From Zoogloeaceae bacterium (GTDB lineage Bacteria > Pseudomonadota > Gammaproteobacteria > Burkholderiales > Rhodocyclaceae), in assembly GCA_024235655.1 (NCBI GenBank), contig JACKLY010000002.1:1-64000 (forward strand): a DNA stretch of 64,000 nucleotides. Reading direction: 5' to 3'. Positions 7,746 through 14,448 of the stretch are shown piece by piece. The notes beneath the pieces were generated by a model. That model did not search any database. It saw only the letters and a list, made by a program, of their open reading frames with translations, and was not told where the DNA came from. The first letter of the stretch is position 1. Every line of letters begins with the position of its first letter. Position numbers and translations under genes: made by a program.

Positions 7746-8527
7746 ACAGCACCACCGCCAGCACGCTGACCGCACAACTGCATGCCTTCGCCCGTGCCAT
7801 CACGGCCGACACAGCACCGCCAGATACCGACGAGCTGTTCCGCCCCACCCCGCAGGGGGGCCCGCCACGCATCGAGATCTACCGCCACGCCTACCGCGCC
7901 CGCCTCACCGACGCCCTGCGCGAAAACTACCCGGTACTGCACCGCGTGCAGGGCGATGAGGCGTTTGATGAACTCGCCGAAAAATTCATCGCCGCCAGCC
8001 CCTCGCAAACACCTTCGATCCGCTGGTTCGGCAGCGCCCTGCCCGCATGGCTGGCAGCCAACAGTGCACAACTGTCGCACCCGGCTCTGGCCGACCTCGC
8101 CCGCATGGAATGGGCACTGTGCACCGCCTTCGACGCGGCAGACGACAGCCCGCTCACCGTCAACGACCTGCTCGCCCACGCCCCGGAAGCCTGGCCGGAA
8201 CTGCGCTTCACCGGCCACCCCAGCCTGCGCCTGATCGCCCTCGACTGGGCCGTCGAACCCCTGTGGCACGCCCTCAGCGACAACCCCGAAGCCGAAACCG
8301 CCGCCCCCGAAGCACAGCCCCACCACCTGCTCGTCTCGCGCCAGAACGATCAGACCCAGTGGCGCTCCGTCGAAGCCTTCGAGGCCGACCTGCTGCAAGC
8401 CGCCCTCGCCGGCGAAAGCTTCGCTGAACTCTGCGAGCGTGCTGCCGCCACTCAGGGTGAACAGGCCGCAGCAGCCGTTGCCGGCCACCTGCGGGTCTGG
8501 GTTGAGGCCGGCCTGCTCACCGCCTGA
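7742..8527 (+). CDS. bufC: BufC/HvfC-type (DUF2063) RiPP maturation partner
   Basis: 261 aa. The N-terminal DUF2063 domain (IEIYRHAYRARLTDALRENYPVLHRVQGDEAFDELAEKF) was once annotated as a putative DNA-binding domain, but in MNIO clusters it is the partner protein that brings the precursor leader to the maturase. The rest (PALADLARMEWALCTAFDA, then GHPSLRLIALDWAVEPLWHAL) is the usual C-terminal portion. The start overlaps the bufB stop by 4 nt, so stoichiometric expression is likely. It is the last gene of the first bufferin operon; no clear terminator follows. Confidence 0.88.
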   Translation: MNSTTASTLTAQLHAFARAITADTAPPDTDELFRPTPQGGPPRIEIYRHAYRARLTDALRENYPVLHRVQGDEAFDELAEKFIAASPSQTPSIRWFGSALPAWLAANSAQLSHPALADLARMEWALCTAFDAADDSPLTVNDLLAHAPEAWPELRFTGHPSLRLIALDWAVEPLWHALSDNPEAETAAPEAQPHHLLVSRQNDQTQWRSVEAFEADLLQAALAGESFAELCERAAATQGEQAAAAVAGHLRVWVEAGLLTA

Positions 8528-8811
8528 CTAACCGCACTCCTCCATTCTGGCGGGCACCTTTTCCCTCCTTCTCGACTACCCCGCCCACGTCAGTGCACGG
8601 GATGACATTTGTATTTTCTGGCGGCACAATACGCCAACCTAGACACCAATCAACCCATGCACCGTTTTGACTCACCACCTATTTTGAAATACTGAATAAA
8701 ACTAAGCGCATCCTATTGAGGACAAGACTTTCAAGCCGCAGAACATTTCGGCGTATACGGCGCTTTGCCAACGCATACGTCTTTCTTCCATCCTCTTCAC
8801 GTTAGGAAAAT

Positions 8812-9219
8812 ATGTCCATCAAGAAGCCATTTGTCATTCTCTGGACGATGGGATTGCTTGCTATAGCCCTATTTGGCGTGACTATTGTCTTCTCAAGTGT
8901 TGAAACCAGATATGAATGCTCTGGCACGCTCGCCGAAAAAAATGCCACAGTAAAAGCAAAGATATATCTAAAAATCGAACGATATCGTTGGTGGGTGAAG
9001 CTATGGTCGCCCTCTGATGGAGCGTTATGGGTAGAGGTACCTAACCGAGTAGGTGACTACTACTCAAGCCTTACTTCAGTTAGCGATCAGATTCAGATAT
9101 CACGCACCAAAGAAGAACTGAAAGGGTTATGGGGCTATTACTCCTTATTAAGCAACACTTTGATTCTTGAAACATCAGCAGGTAAGTTCAATGGACAGTG
9201 TTCAAAACTCAATGCCTAA
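8812..9219 (+). CDS. Hypothetical AT-rich small membrane-anchored protein
   Basis: 135 aa, not recognised. An N-terminal hydrophobic segment (PFVILWTMGLLAIALFGVTIVF) suggests a signal anchor or signal peptide. The remainder is a small, probably extracytoplasmic domain with two cysteines (YECSG and GQCSK) that could pair. ATG 8812 has AGGAAAAT upstream. The gene and the 284 nt before it are visibly richer in A+T and use different codons from the surrounding high-G+C genes, which suggests acquisition by transfer. Its 3' end faces the last gene of the second bufferin operon, 8 nt away. Confidence 0.65.
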   Translation: MSIKKPFVILWTMGLLAIALFGVTIVFSSVETRYECSGTLAEKNATVKAKIYLKIERYRWWVKLWSPSDGALWVEVPNRVGDYYSSLTSVSDQIQISRTKEELKGLWGYYSLLSNTLILETSAGKFNGQCSKLNA

Positions 9220-9227
9220 TTTCAATA

Positions 9228-9917
9228 TTAAGCAGCCGCCCCTCTCCCCAGTATCCTCACCCCCAGCCCTCCCAAGGCTGCAGCCAGCAGCCCGACAGCG
9301 GCAGCTACCCACACCAGGCGCTGTGTCTCGGTACTGAAACTCTCCAGCGTCACGCGTTGTGCGGCAAGCGTTGACCGTTCCTGTTCGGCGAGGTGGCGCG
9401 AGGCTTGAGTCATGCCGGCCAGCGCGTCGCGCGTTGGCGCCCAGAACTGGCTGAGTGCACCCTGGGCGCCACTGAGTTCAAGTGCTTCGACGGCGGCCGT
9501 GTAGCGCTCATCGTAGCGGGCGCGCAGCTCAAGCAGTTCCTGAATGCGAGCCTTGTCCTGCGGCGTTTTTACAAGCATGGTCAGCGCGGCCAGATCGGCC
9601 TCGGCGGCAGCATTGGCAGCGTCGATCTGCTTGTAGAGCGGCACGCGCATTTCGCGGTCGGGGGTGACCAGCAGTTGCACGAGCGGCACGGTGGCGCCTT
9701 CGGCGTGGCGCTGCAGTGATTCGGCCACGGCCACACGCTGCTGCTGCGCCTCCAGGTCGGCAGCGGTCAGCGGTGCCGTGCGCAACCAGTGCTGGGCAGC
9801 GTACAGCCCCATTGCGGCAAGGAGGCCGACGATGGCCAGCAGCAACACGAGGCGTCCTCCGTTTCGGTTTGCCGGTGCGGCGGGGGCTGTAGTGCTTGCC
9901 GTGTTGGATTGGGTCAT
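9228..9917 (-). CDS. Membrane protein with 4-helix-bundle (MCP-type) sensor region, no signalling domain
   Basis: 229 aa from ATG 9917 (MTQSNTAS). It has a short cytoplasmic N-terminus, TM1 around residues 22-43, a periplasmic helical region of about 160 residues (AEGATVPLVQLLVTPDREMRVPLYKQIDAANAAAEADL, then QDKARIQELLELRARYDERYTAAVEAL) and TM2 around 205-225, ending six residues later. The periplasmic part looks like the 4HB ligand domain of chemoreceptors, but HAMP and cytoplasmic signalling domains are absent. It lies 31 nt after doxX as the probable last gene of the second bufferin operon. Function unknown. Confidence 0.75.
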   Translation of the reverse strand: MTQSNTASTTAPAAPANRNGGRLVLLLAIVGLLAAMGLYAAQHWLRTAPLTAADLEAQQQRVAVAESLQRHAEGATVPLVQLLVTPDREMRVPLYKQIDAANAAAEADLAALTMLVKTPQDKARIQELLELRARYDERYTAAVEALELSGAQGALSQFWAPTRDALAGMTQASRHLAEQERSTLAAQRVTLESFSTETQRLVWVAAAVGLLAAALGGLGVRILGRGAAA

Positions 9918-9948
9918 GAGATTACTCCATAAAGAATGTGGACTGGTT

Positions 9949-10467
9949 TCAGGCAGCGTCATTGCGAACCGGGCAAGTGCCACCACAGCGACGGGCGATC
10001 AGCGCATCCAGCGAAAGTACGCCGCCGCCTTTGGCCATCAGGAACAGGAAACCCGCCGCCCAGGTGCCGTGCAGTGCATAGGCATCGGGATAGACGAAAA
10101 GCTGGATGGTCATCGTCATGCCGAGTAGCGCCAGTGCTGAGAAGCGCGTGGCCAGCCCGAGCAGCAGCAGCAACGGAAAGAGGTGCTCGGCAAAGGCGGC
10201 CATGGGTGCAGCCAGCTCGGGTGGAATGATCGGTAACTTGTATTCGTCGCGGAAGAGATCGACCACCGAGTCGGAAAGCTGCGGCCAGCCGAACTCGAAG
10301 TTGCCGGTGACGAAGTTGATGGCGAAGCCCTGCACCTTGGTTTGGCCGGAGGACCAGAAGGTGGCGGCCAGCGCGAAGCGCGCAAGGAAGGCAATCAGCG
10401 AATCGGGGATGCGGCTGAACAGGGCGACGGATTTTCGGATGAGGCAGCGTTCGTCACGGGGGATCAT
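9949..10467 (-). CDS. DoxX family membrane protein (bufferin-associated, HvfX-like)
   Basis: 172 aa with four predicted membrane helices (LIAFLARFALAATFWSSG; LFPLLLLLGLATRFSALALLGMTMTIQLFVY; WAAGFLFLMAKGG). DoxX proteins are regularly encoded with bufferin/HvfABC clusters, where they are thought to be membrane oxidoreductase-like partners, possibly involved in copper or redox chemistry; their exact role is unsettled. The start overlaps the bufC stop by 4 nt (ATGA), so it belongs to the same transcript. A basic/Cys-containing tail (ARRCGGTC) ends the protein. Confidence 0.88.
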   Translation of the reverse strand: MIPRDERCLIRKSVALFSRIPDSLIAFLARFALAATFWSSGQTKVQGFAINFVTGNFEFGWPQLSDSVVDLFRDEYKLPIIPPELAAPMAAFAEHLFPLLLLLGLATRFSALALLGMTMTIQLFVYPDAYALHGTWAAGFLFLMAKGGGVLSLDALIARRCGGTCPVRNDAA

Positions 10468-11246
10468 GATTTTTCTCCTTGTTGTTGGTTTTTCCGGCCG
10501 AGACCGATCAGCAGTTCGCGGCTGATCAGGAGGCCAAGAACGGGGGTGGGGTCGAAGTGGGTATCGCCGTCAGAGGCCTGCTGCACGGCATCGCCGAGCG
10601 AGGCACCGGCCTGTAGCGCGTCAATGAAGCGGCCGGCCGCGGCTGGCACCGCCATCACCTCGACCGACAGGCCATGACGCAGCACCAGCGCACATTCGGG
10701 TTGCGCCGGATCAATGTCGGCGAGATCGCCACTTCCCTGATGCGCGCCCCACAGCGAGGTGATGGCGAAAGGCGAGTCGATCACCTGCAGCGACGGATGC
10801 AGTTGAAGGCGCAGCGCCGGCAGGGCATCGGCATCGTTCAGGCAGGCGGCGATTTCCGCCACCGGCACCGGGTCGGCATCGGCGGCATGGAACGCCAACA
10901 CACGGGCGTATTCCAGCCGCGCCACGTCGGCAAGGTAGGGCACCCCGGCGACAGGCGGAAAGGCGGCGACGAAATCGGCAAAGGCATCGCCGTACCAGGC
11001 CAGTACCGGCGACGTGGGAGGCGACTGCCGTGCGAACTCGCCGGCCATGGCACGGAAGAAGGCATCGCCCACCAGTTGCTGCACGATCGGAAAGGAGTCG
11101 GCCAGCGCCTCGATCAGCGATACGGTGACGTTGTTGCGATAGACGCCGAAGCGCTGCGCGGCGTCCGAGCCGTTCCACGTCACCAGCCCCGATGGGCAGG
11201 GGGCGGCGGGGTTGAGCAGCGCAGCGGCGAAGGTGGCTACACTCAT
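10464..11246 (-). CDS. bufC: BufC/HvfC-type (DUF2063) RiPP maturation partner, second copy
   Basis: 260 aa from ATG 11246, which overlaps the bufB stop (ATGA). A DUF2063 domain (RFGVYRNNVTVSLIEALADSFPIVQQLVGDAFFRAMAGEFAR) is followed by the typical downstream block (YLADVARLEYARVLAFHAAD, LQLHPSLQVIDSPFAITSLW). Same architecture as the copy at 7742-8527 but clearly divergent, so the two operons are not a recent duplication. By family it is the accessory protein that presents BufA to BufB. doxX overlaps its end by 4 nt. Confidence 0.88.
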   Translation of the reverse strand: MSVATFAAALLNPAAPCPSGLVTWNGSDAAQRFGVYRNNVTVSLIEALADSFPIVQQLVGDAFFRAMAGEFARQSPPTSPVLAWYGDAFADFVAAFPPVAGVPYLADVARLEYARVLAFHAADADPVPVAEIAACLNDADALPALRLQLHPSLQVIDSPFAITSLWGAHQGSGDLADIDPAQPECALVLRHGLSVEVMAVPAAAGRFIDALQAGASLGDAVQQASDGDTHFDPTPVLGLLISRELLIGLGRKNQQQGEKS

Positions 11247-12139
11247 GCCGCCACCCTTGTGAGCTTGCGGCAGGCATCGAGATGCCTGTCCGCCTGCAGC
11301 GCCTCGGCCAGCAGCACCGGGAAAGCCGGCAGGTCGTTGTCGCGTTCGAGCAGTGTCGCAACCGGGCCGGTAAGCGCCTGCGCCTCGTCGTAGAGCGCCC
11401 ACACGGCTGCGGCCACCGGGGCGCCGTGGCTGTCGATGAGCAGTGGCGCGCCGAGGCTGTCGGTTTCCTGCGCAAAGCCGGCAAGGTGGATTTCGCCGAC
11501 CGCGGCCAGCGGCAGGGCGCGCAGGTAGGTATGCACGTCGCGGCCGTGGTTGGTGCAGGAAACGTAGGCATTGTTCACGTCGAGCAGCAGCCCGCAGCCG
11601 GTGCGTGCGACGACTTCGCTGATGAAGGCAGCCTCGTCGCGGTCGGAGGCGTCGAACTCGACATAGGTGGAAGGGTTTTCGAGCAGCATGCGGCGGCCGA
11701 GGCGGCTCTGCACGCGGTCGATGTGTTCGCAGACACGAAGCAGGGTGGCCGCGTTGAACGGGGCTGGCAGCAGGTCGTTATAGAAGTTGCCGCCGTGCGA
11801 GGACCAGGCCAGATGCTCGGAAAACGATTCGGGCTGGTAGCGCTCGATCAGTGCGGCCAGCCGGTCGAGGTGGGCTTCGTCCAGCGGCGATTCTCCACCA
11901 ATGGAGAGGCCAACGCCGTGGATGGACAGCGCGTAATCGGCACGGATGCGGCCGAGGTAATGGTGAAAGGGGCCGCCCGGCACCATGTAGTTCTCGGCGT
12001 GGATCTCGAAGAAACCGAGCGCTGGCTTCGTTTCAAGCACGTCGAGATAGTGTTCGGGCTTGAGGCCGAGGCCGGCCGCGGGAGGCAAGCCTGCCCCGCC
12101 GCGGCGTACGTCGGCGCCCACTGAGGTGAACTCAGTCAT
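11243..12139 (-). CDS. bufB: BufB, MNIO-family (DUF692) bufferin maturase, second copy
   Basis: 298 aa from ATG 12139. Full set of DUF692 motifs: LGLKPEHY, HAENYMVPGG, IHGVGLSIGG, LENPSTYVEF, LLLDVNNAYVSCTNHGRD, IHLAGF, IDSHGAPV and LLERDNDLPAF. Expected to be an iron-dependent oxidase that modifies cysteines of the BufA1 precursor encoded 29 nt upstream. Differences from the first copy in the Cys/His content of the middle segment (HLAWSSHGGNFYNDLLPAPF against HICWTGVDHANLHDLLPMP) may reflect different precursors. Confidence 0.9.
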   Translation of the reverse strand: MTEFTSVGADVRRGGAGLPPAAGLGLKPEHYLDVLETKPALGFFEIHAENYMVPGGPFHHYLGRIRADYALSIHGVGLSIGGESPLDEAHLDRLAALIERYQPESFSEHLAWSSHGGNFYNDLLPAPFNAATLLRVCEHIDRVQSRLGRRMLLENPSTYVEFDASDRDEAAFISEVVARTGCGLLLDVNNAYVSCTNHGRDVHTYLRALPLAAVGEIHLAGFAQETDSLGAPLLIDSHGAPVAAAVWALYDEAQALTGPVATLLERDNDLPAFPVLLAEALQADRHLDACRKLTRVAA

Positions 12140-12168
12140 GTCGGTCTAGGGATCAGTGTGACCGACGA

Positions 12169-12480
12169 TCAGGCTTTCTTTTCCTTGAACTCCTTGAGCT
12201 GGCCCATACCGGTGGCCGAGGTCGGCGAGGCTGTTTTCTCGCAGGTGCCGGCGGGAACATAGTTCCACGCGTTGCCCTGGTAATCGCGTACCGAGGTGCC
12301 GGCGCAGGAGGTTCCGGCACCGGCCTTGCAGTCGTTCTTGCCCTTCATGGCGACGCCGTAGCACTTCTCCTTGGCCGCATCGGCGGCCATCACCGGCGAG
12401 GCGGCAACGGTGAGGGCGGCGCCCAGTGCCAGCGCGAGGGCAGCGGCGGAAACGTGGCGGCTTGTATTGTTCTGGCTCAT
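12169..12480 (-). CDS. bufA1: BufA1-type (DUF2282) bufferin precursor, four cysteines
   Basis: 103-aa exported precursor. The signal peptide (SAAALALALGAALTVAASPVMA, cleavage near residue 33) is followed by the DUF2282 signature EKCYGVAMKGKNDCKAGAGTSCAGTS. Cysteines are at 40, 51, 59 and 80, the four-Cys pattern of bufferin 1, which in described systems is converted to a copper-binding, thiooxazole-containing peptide. The tail (FKEKKA) is short and basic. It lies 58 nt downstream of the anti-sigma gene and 29 nt upstream of bufB, so the ECF sigma factor above is its likely regulator. Confidence 0.9.
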   Translation of the reverse strand: MSQNNTSRHVSAAALALALGAALTVAASPVMAADAAKEKCYGVAMKGKNDCKAGAGTSCAGTSVRDYQGNAWNYVPAGTCEKTASPTSATGMGQLKEFKEKKA

Positions 12481-12538
12481 GGTCTTCTTCCTTCTCTATC
12501 GGTTAAGGGTTGTCCATGGGCCTTTCACGGCAGATCGG

Positions 12539-12712
12539 TTAATCGCCGGGAAAGCGTCGCACGGCCTGGCGCAGAAAATCCATCTGCGCTTCAAACCGGC
12601 GACAGGCGCCGCACATCATCAGGTGAACCCGAATTGCCATGCGTTCGAAAAAGGAGAGGGAACGGTCCTGCCCTTCAATCACCATGCGGTGAACTTCTTT
12701 GCAGGTTTTCAT
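12539..12712 (-). CDS. Small zinc-finger-like anti-sigma factor
   Basis: 57-aa protein read directly from the sequence (begins MKTCKEVHRMVIEGQ, ends RRFPGD). Its start codon overlaps the stop of the ECF sigma gene by 4 nt (ATGA at 12712-12709), strong evidence that it is real. It carries the HxxxCxxC layout of zinc-binding anti-sigma domains (H30, C34, C37: HLMMCGAC) and an upstream Cys at residue 4. There is no membrane segment, so this would be a soluble anti-sigma consisting of the zinc domain only. It is followed after 58 nt by bufA1. Confidence 0.82.
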   Translation of the reverse strand: MKTCKEVHRMVIEGQDRSLSFFERMAIRVHLMMCGACRRFEAQMDFLRQAVRRFPGD

Positions 12713-13290
12713 TCCGACGCTCCCTTCATGTCATCTCCGAACCATTTCAATTGCAGGCACTCCCGAAGGCGCATTCGCGCCCTGTACAGCACCACCCAGC
12801 AATTAGACGAACTCATCGCCAGTTCCTTACAGATTTCATCCGTTTCCATTTCAAGAATTTCGCGCATGGTAAAAACGCGGGCCAGTTTTTCCGGCAGCGC
12901 AGTCATGCACAGTTCAAGCACATCGTAGAAGCGGCTCTGCTCTAAACTGGCCGCTGGGTTGCCCCAGTTAGCCGGCTTGCTCTGCCAATGACCATCGGCG
13001 GCAAAGAGCGAGTCAAAGTCTTCGTCCTCGTTCTCACCCAGATCTTCCATCGGCACTTCCCGCACCCGCTTGCGGATGCGATCGACGATCTTGTTCTTGA
13101 GGATGGAAATGACCCAGGTACGCAACTGCGAACGGCCGGAGAATTTATCTTTCCCTTCCAACGCAGCGAGCAGGGTGTCCTGCACGGCATCTTCGGCGCT
13201 TTGCTCGTCGCGCAATTGCAGCACGGCGAAGCGCATCAGGGTGGGCCTGAGCTGGTCCAGCTCGGCATGAAACACAGCATCTGACATCAC
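12709..13290 (-). CDS. ECF RNA polymerase sigma factor of the bufferin operon
   Basis: 193 aa (or 192 from the second Met). Sigma region 2 is visible as LMRFAVLQLRDEQSAEDAVQDTLLAAL followed by LRTWVISILKNKIVDRIRKR. Region 4 is ALPEKLARVFTMREILEMETDEICKELAMSSSNCWVVLYRARMRLREC. An acidic linker (GENEDEDFDSLF) joins them. It heads an operon with the 57-aa anti-sigma and the bufA1BC-doxX genes, so it probably drives their expression in response to metal or oxidative stress, and perhaps that of the other bufferin operon; these targets are inferred. It is divergent from the hsp20 gene. Confidence 0.92.
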   Translation of the reverse strand: MMSDAVFHAELDQLRPTLMRFAVLQLRDEQSAEDAVQDTLLAALEGKDKFSGRSQLRTWVISILKNKIVDRIRKRVREVPMEDLGENEDEDFDSLFAADGHWQSKPANWGNPAASLEQSRFYDVLELCMTALPEKLARVFTMREILEMETDEICKELAMSSSNCWVVLYRARMRLRECLQLKWFGDDMKGASE

Positions 13291-13303
13291 AGGTTCCGGT
13301 GGA

Positions 13304-13331
13304 CTTGAAATGCCGAAAGCCTACCCCATTT
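13304..13331 (+). promoter_or_regulatory. Sigma-32 (RpoH) heat-shock promoter of hsp20
   Basis: CTTGAAA (13304-13310), a 13-nt spacer and CCCCATTT (13324-13331) match the RpoH consensus (CTTGAA, 13-15 nt, CCCCAT) essentially perfectly. It lies about 65 nt upstream of the hsp20 start and points toward it. The predicted transcript begins near 13338. Confidence 0.8.
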
Positions 13332-13395
13332 CAGAGCCATGACGTAGCAGCACCGTAGGGAACCCCCTTTCAACACCACTTTTCAGGAGGAAAAC

Positions 13396-13827
13396 ATGAG
13401 CAATATTCTGCGCCGCGACCCGTTTGATGACCTGTTCCGTGGCTTCTTTGTCCGCCCCGTGGAACTGGGAAATTCCGGCAACCTTGCCAGCACGGCGGAA
13501 ACGCCTTCCATCCGCATGGATGTGAAGGAAAACCCCGACGCCTTTCTGGTGCACGCCGAGTTGCCGGGGGTGAAGAAGGAAGATATCCATGTCACCATCG
13601 ACGGCAACCTGGTCTCCGTCAGCGCTGAGGTAAAGCAGGAGAAGGAAGTAAAGGATGGCGAGCGCGTACTGCGCTCCGAGCGTTACTTCGGCAAGGTTTC
13701 CCGCTCCTTCCAACTGGCTCAGGACATTGATGACGACAATGCTTCTGCCAAGTTCGCCGATGGCGTACTGGAACTGACACTTCCCAAGCGAGCTGCCGCT
13801 GCCAGCAAGCGGCTGACGATCAGCTAA
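13396..13827 (+). CDS. Small heat-shock protein, Hsp20/alpha-crystallin family
   Basis: 143-aa ATP-independent chaperone that holds unfolding proteins. N-terminal segment RRDPFDDLFRGFF, then the alpha-crystallin domain: IRMDVKENPDAFLVHAELPGVKKEDIHVTIDGNLVSVSAEVKQE, through RSFQLAQDIDDDNASAKFADGVLELTLPK. The tail carries a short I-x-I/V-type end (RLTIS). AGGAGG is 7 nt upstream of the ATG. A near-consensus RpoH promoter precedes it and a strong hairpin terminator follows, so it is a monocistronic heat-shock gene. Confidence 0.95.
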   Translation: MSNILRRDPFDDLFRGFFVRPVELGNSGNLASTAETPSIRMDVKENPDAFLVHAELPGVKKEDIHVTIDGNLVSVSAEVKQEKEVKDGERVLRSERYFGKVSRSFQLAQDIDDDNASAKFADGVLELTLPKRAAAASKRLTIS

Positions 13828-13834
13828 GCCTCTT

Positions 13835-13868
13835 CGCCGGAGCCTTTGTGCTCCGGCGCTTCCTTTCC
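13835..13868 (+). terminator. Rho-independent terminator of hsp20
   Basis: A 9-bp perfect stem CGCCGGAGC/GCTCCGGCG (13835-13843 with 13850-13858) is followed by a pyrimidine-rich tail (CTTCCTTTCC), beginning 7 nt after the stop codon. Confidence 0.75.
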
Positions 13869-13960
13869 AGGAAGCGATCTTCAGCGCGCTGTCATGGAGC
13901 ACGCACGCGGCGGCCACTTGGCGGTATCATTACCCGATATCCATCGGGAGCGCTTCTGCC

Positions 13961-14320
13961 ATGACTAAACCGACCCATCCCTATTCCAACCTGCTGGCGG
14001 CCTGCATCGGCTTTTTTCTGTTGGCTGCAAACCTAGCTTTCGCACAGCCGGCAGCGGCTCCCGCACCGGCACCGCAGACCAGCGAGGGAACAACTGAAGC
14101 TGCAGCCCCCAGCACGGAAGCCAGTTCGGTTATCACGACCATGACTCCGCCCGAAACCCCGCAGGAAGCCGCAGAGCGTAAGCGTGCTGAAGCGGAGGAA
14201 AAGAAACGGGCTGCACGCGAGGCCGCCGAGGAGAAAAAACGTGAGCGCGCCCGCCAATGTCAGATCAAGCCGGTGATGACCGATGCCCAGATTCAGTTGT
14301 GCAAGGAAGTCTGGCGCTAA
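13961..14320 (+). CDS. Hypothetical secreted protein, Ala/Pro- and charged-residue-rich
   Basis: 119 aa. Signal peptide (LLAACIGFFLLAANLAFA, cleavage before QPAAA), then an Ala/Pro/Thr/Ser-rich linker, then a highly charged helix (residues about 66-97, EAAERKRAEAEEKKRAAREAAEEKKRERA) and a short C-terminal motif with two cysteines (CQIKPVMTDAQIQLCKEVW). No family recognised beyond small periplasmic proteins of this composition. It has its own terminator downstream and no obvious operon partner. Confidence 0.75.
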   Translation: MTKPTHPYSNLLAACIGFFLLAANLAFAQPAAAPAPAPQTSEGTTEAAAPSTEASSVITTMTPPETPQEAAERKRAEAEEKKRAAREAAEEKKRERARQCQIKPVMTDAQIQLCKEVWR

Positions 14321-14341
14321 GTCGCCATTCCCCCTGCCCCC

Positions 14342-14371
14342 GCCGGAGCCTGTGCTCCGGCTTTTCTTTTC
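14342..14371 (+). terminator. Rho-independent terminator
   Basis: Stem GCCGGAGC (14342-14349) / GCTCCGGC (14354-14361), 4-nt loop, followed by TTTTCTTTT. It lies between the small secreted protein gene and argB. Confidence 0.8.
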
Positions 14372-14448
14372 CTGCCGAGCAGGCTTCTTATTTGGTACCC
14401 CATCGGCTCGACAGTTAGAATTGCCCCGTCTTTATCAGGAACCCTGCA

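Noticed and set aside
6442..13372. A TGWAAGG heptamer upstream of bufA2 (6442), bufA1 (12527) and the ECF sigma gene (13372) as a shared ECF -35 box
   Set aside because: The downstream spacing to any common -10 motif is inconsistent among the three sites, so chance cannot be excluded.
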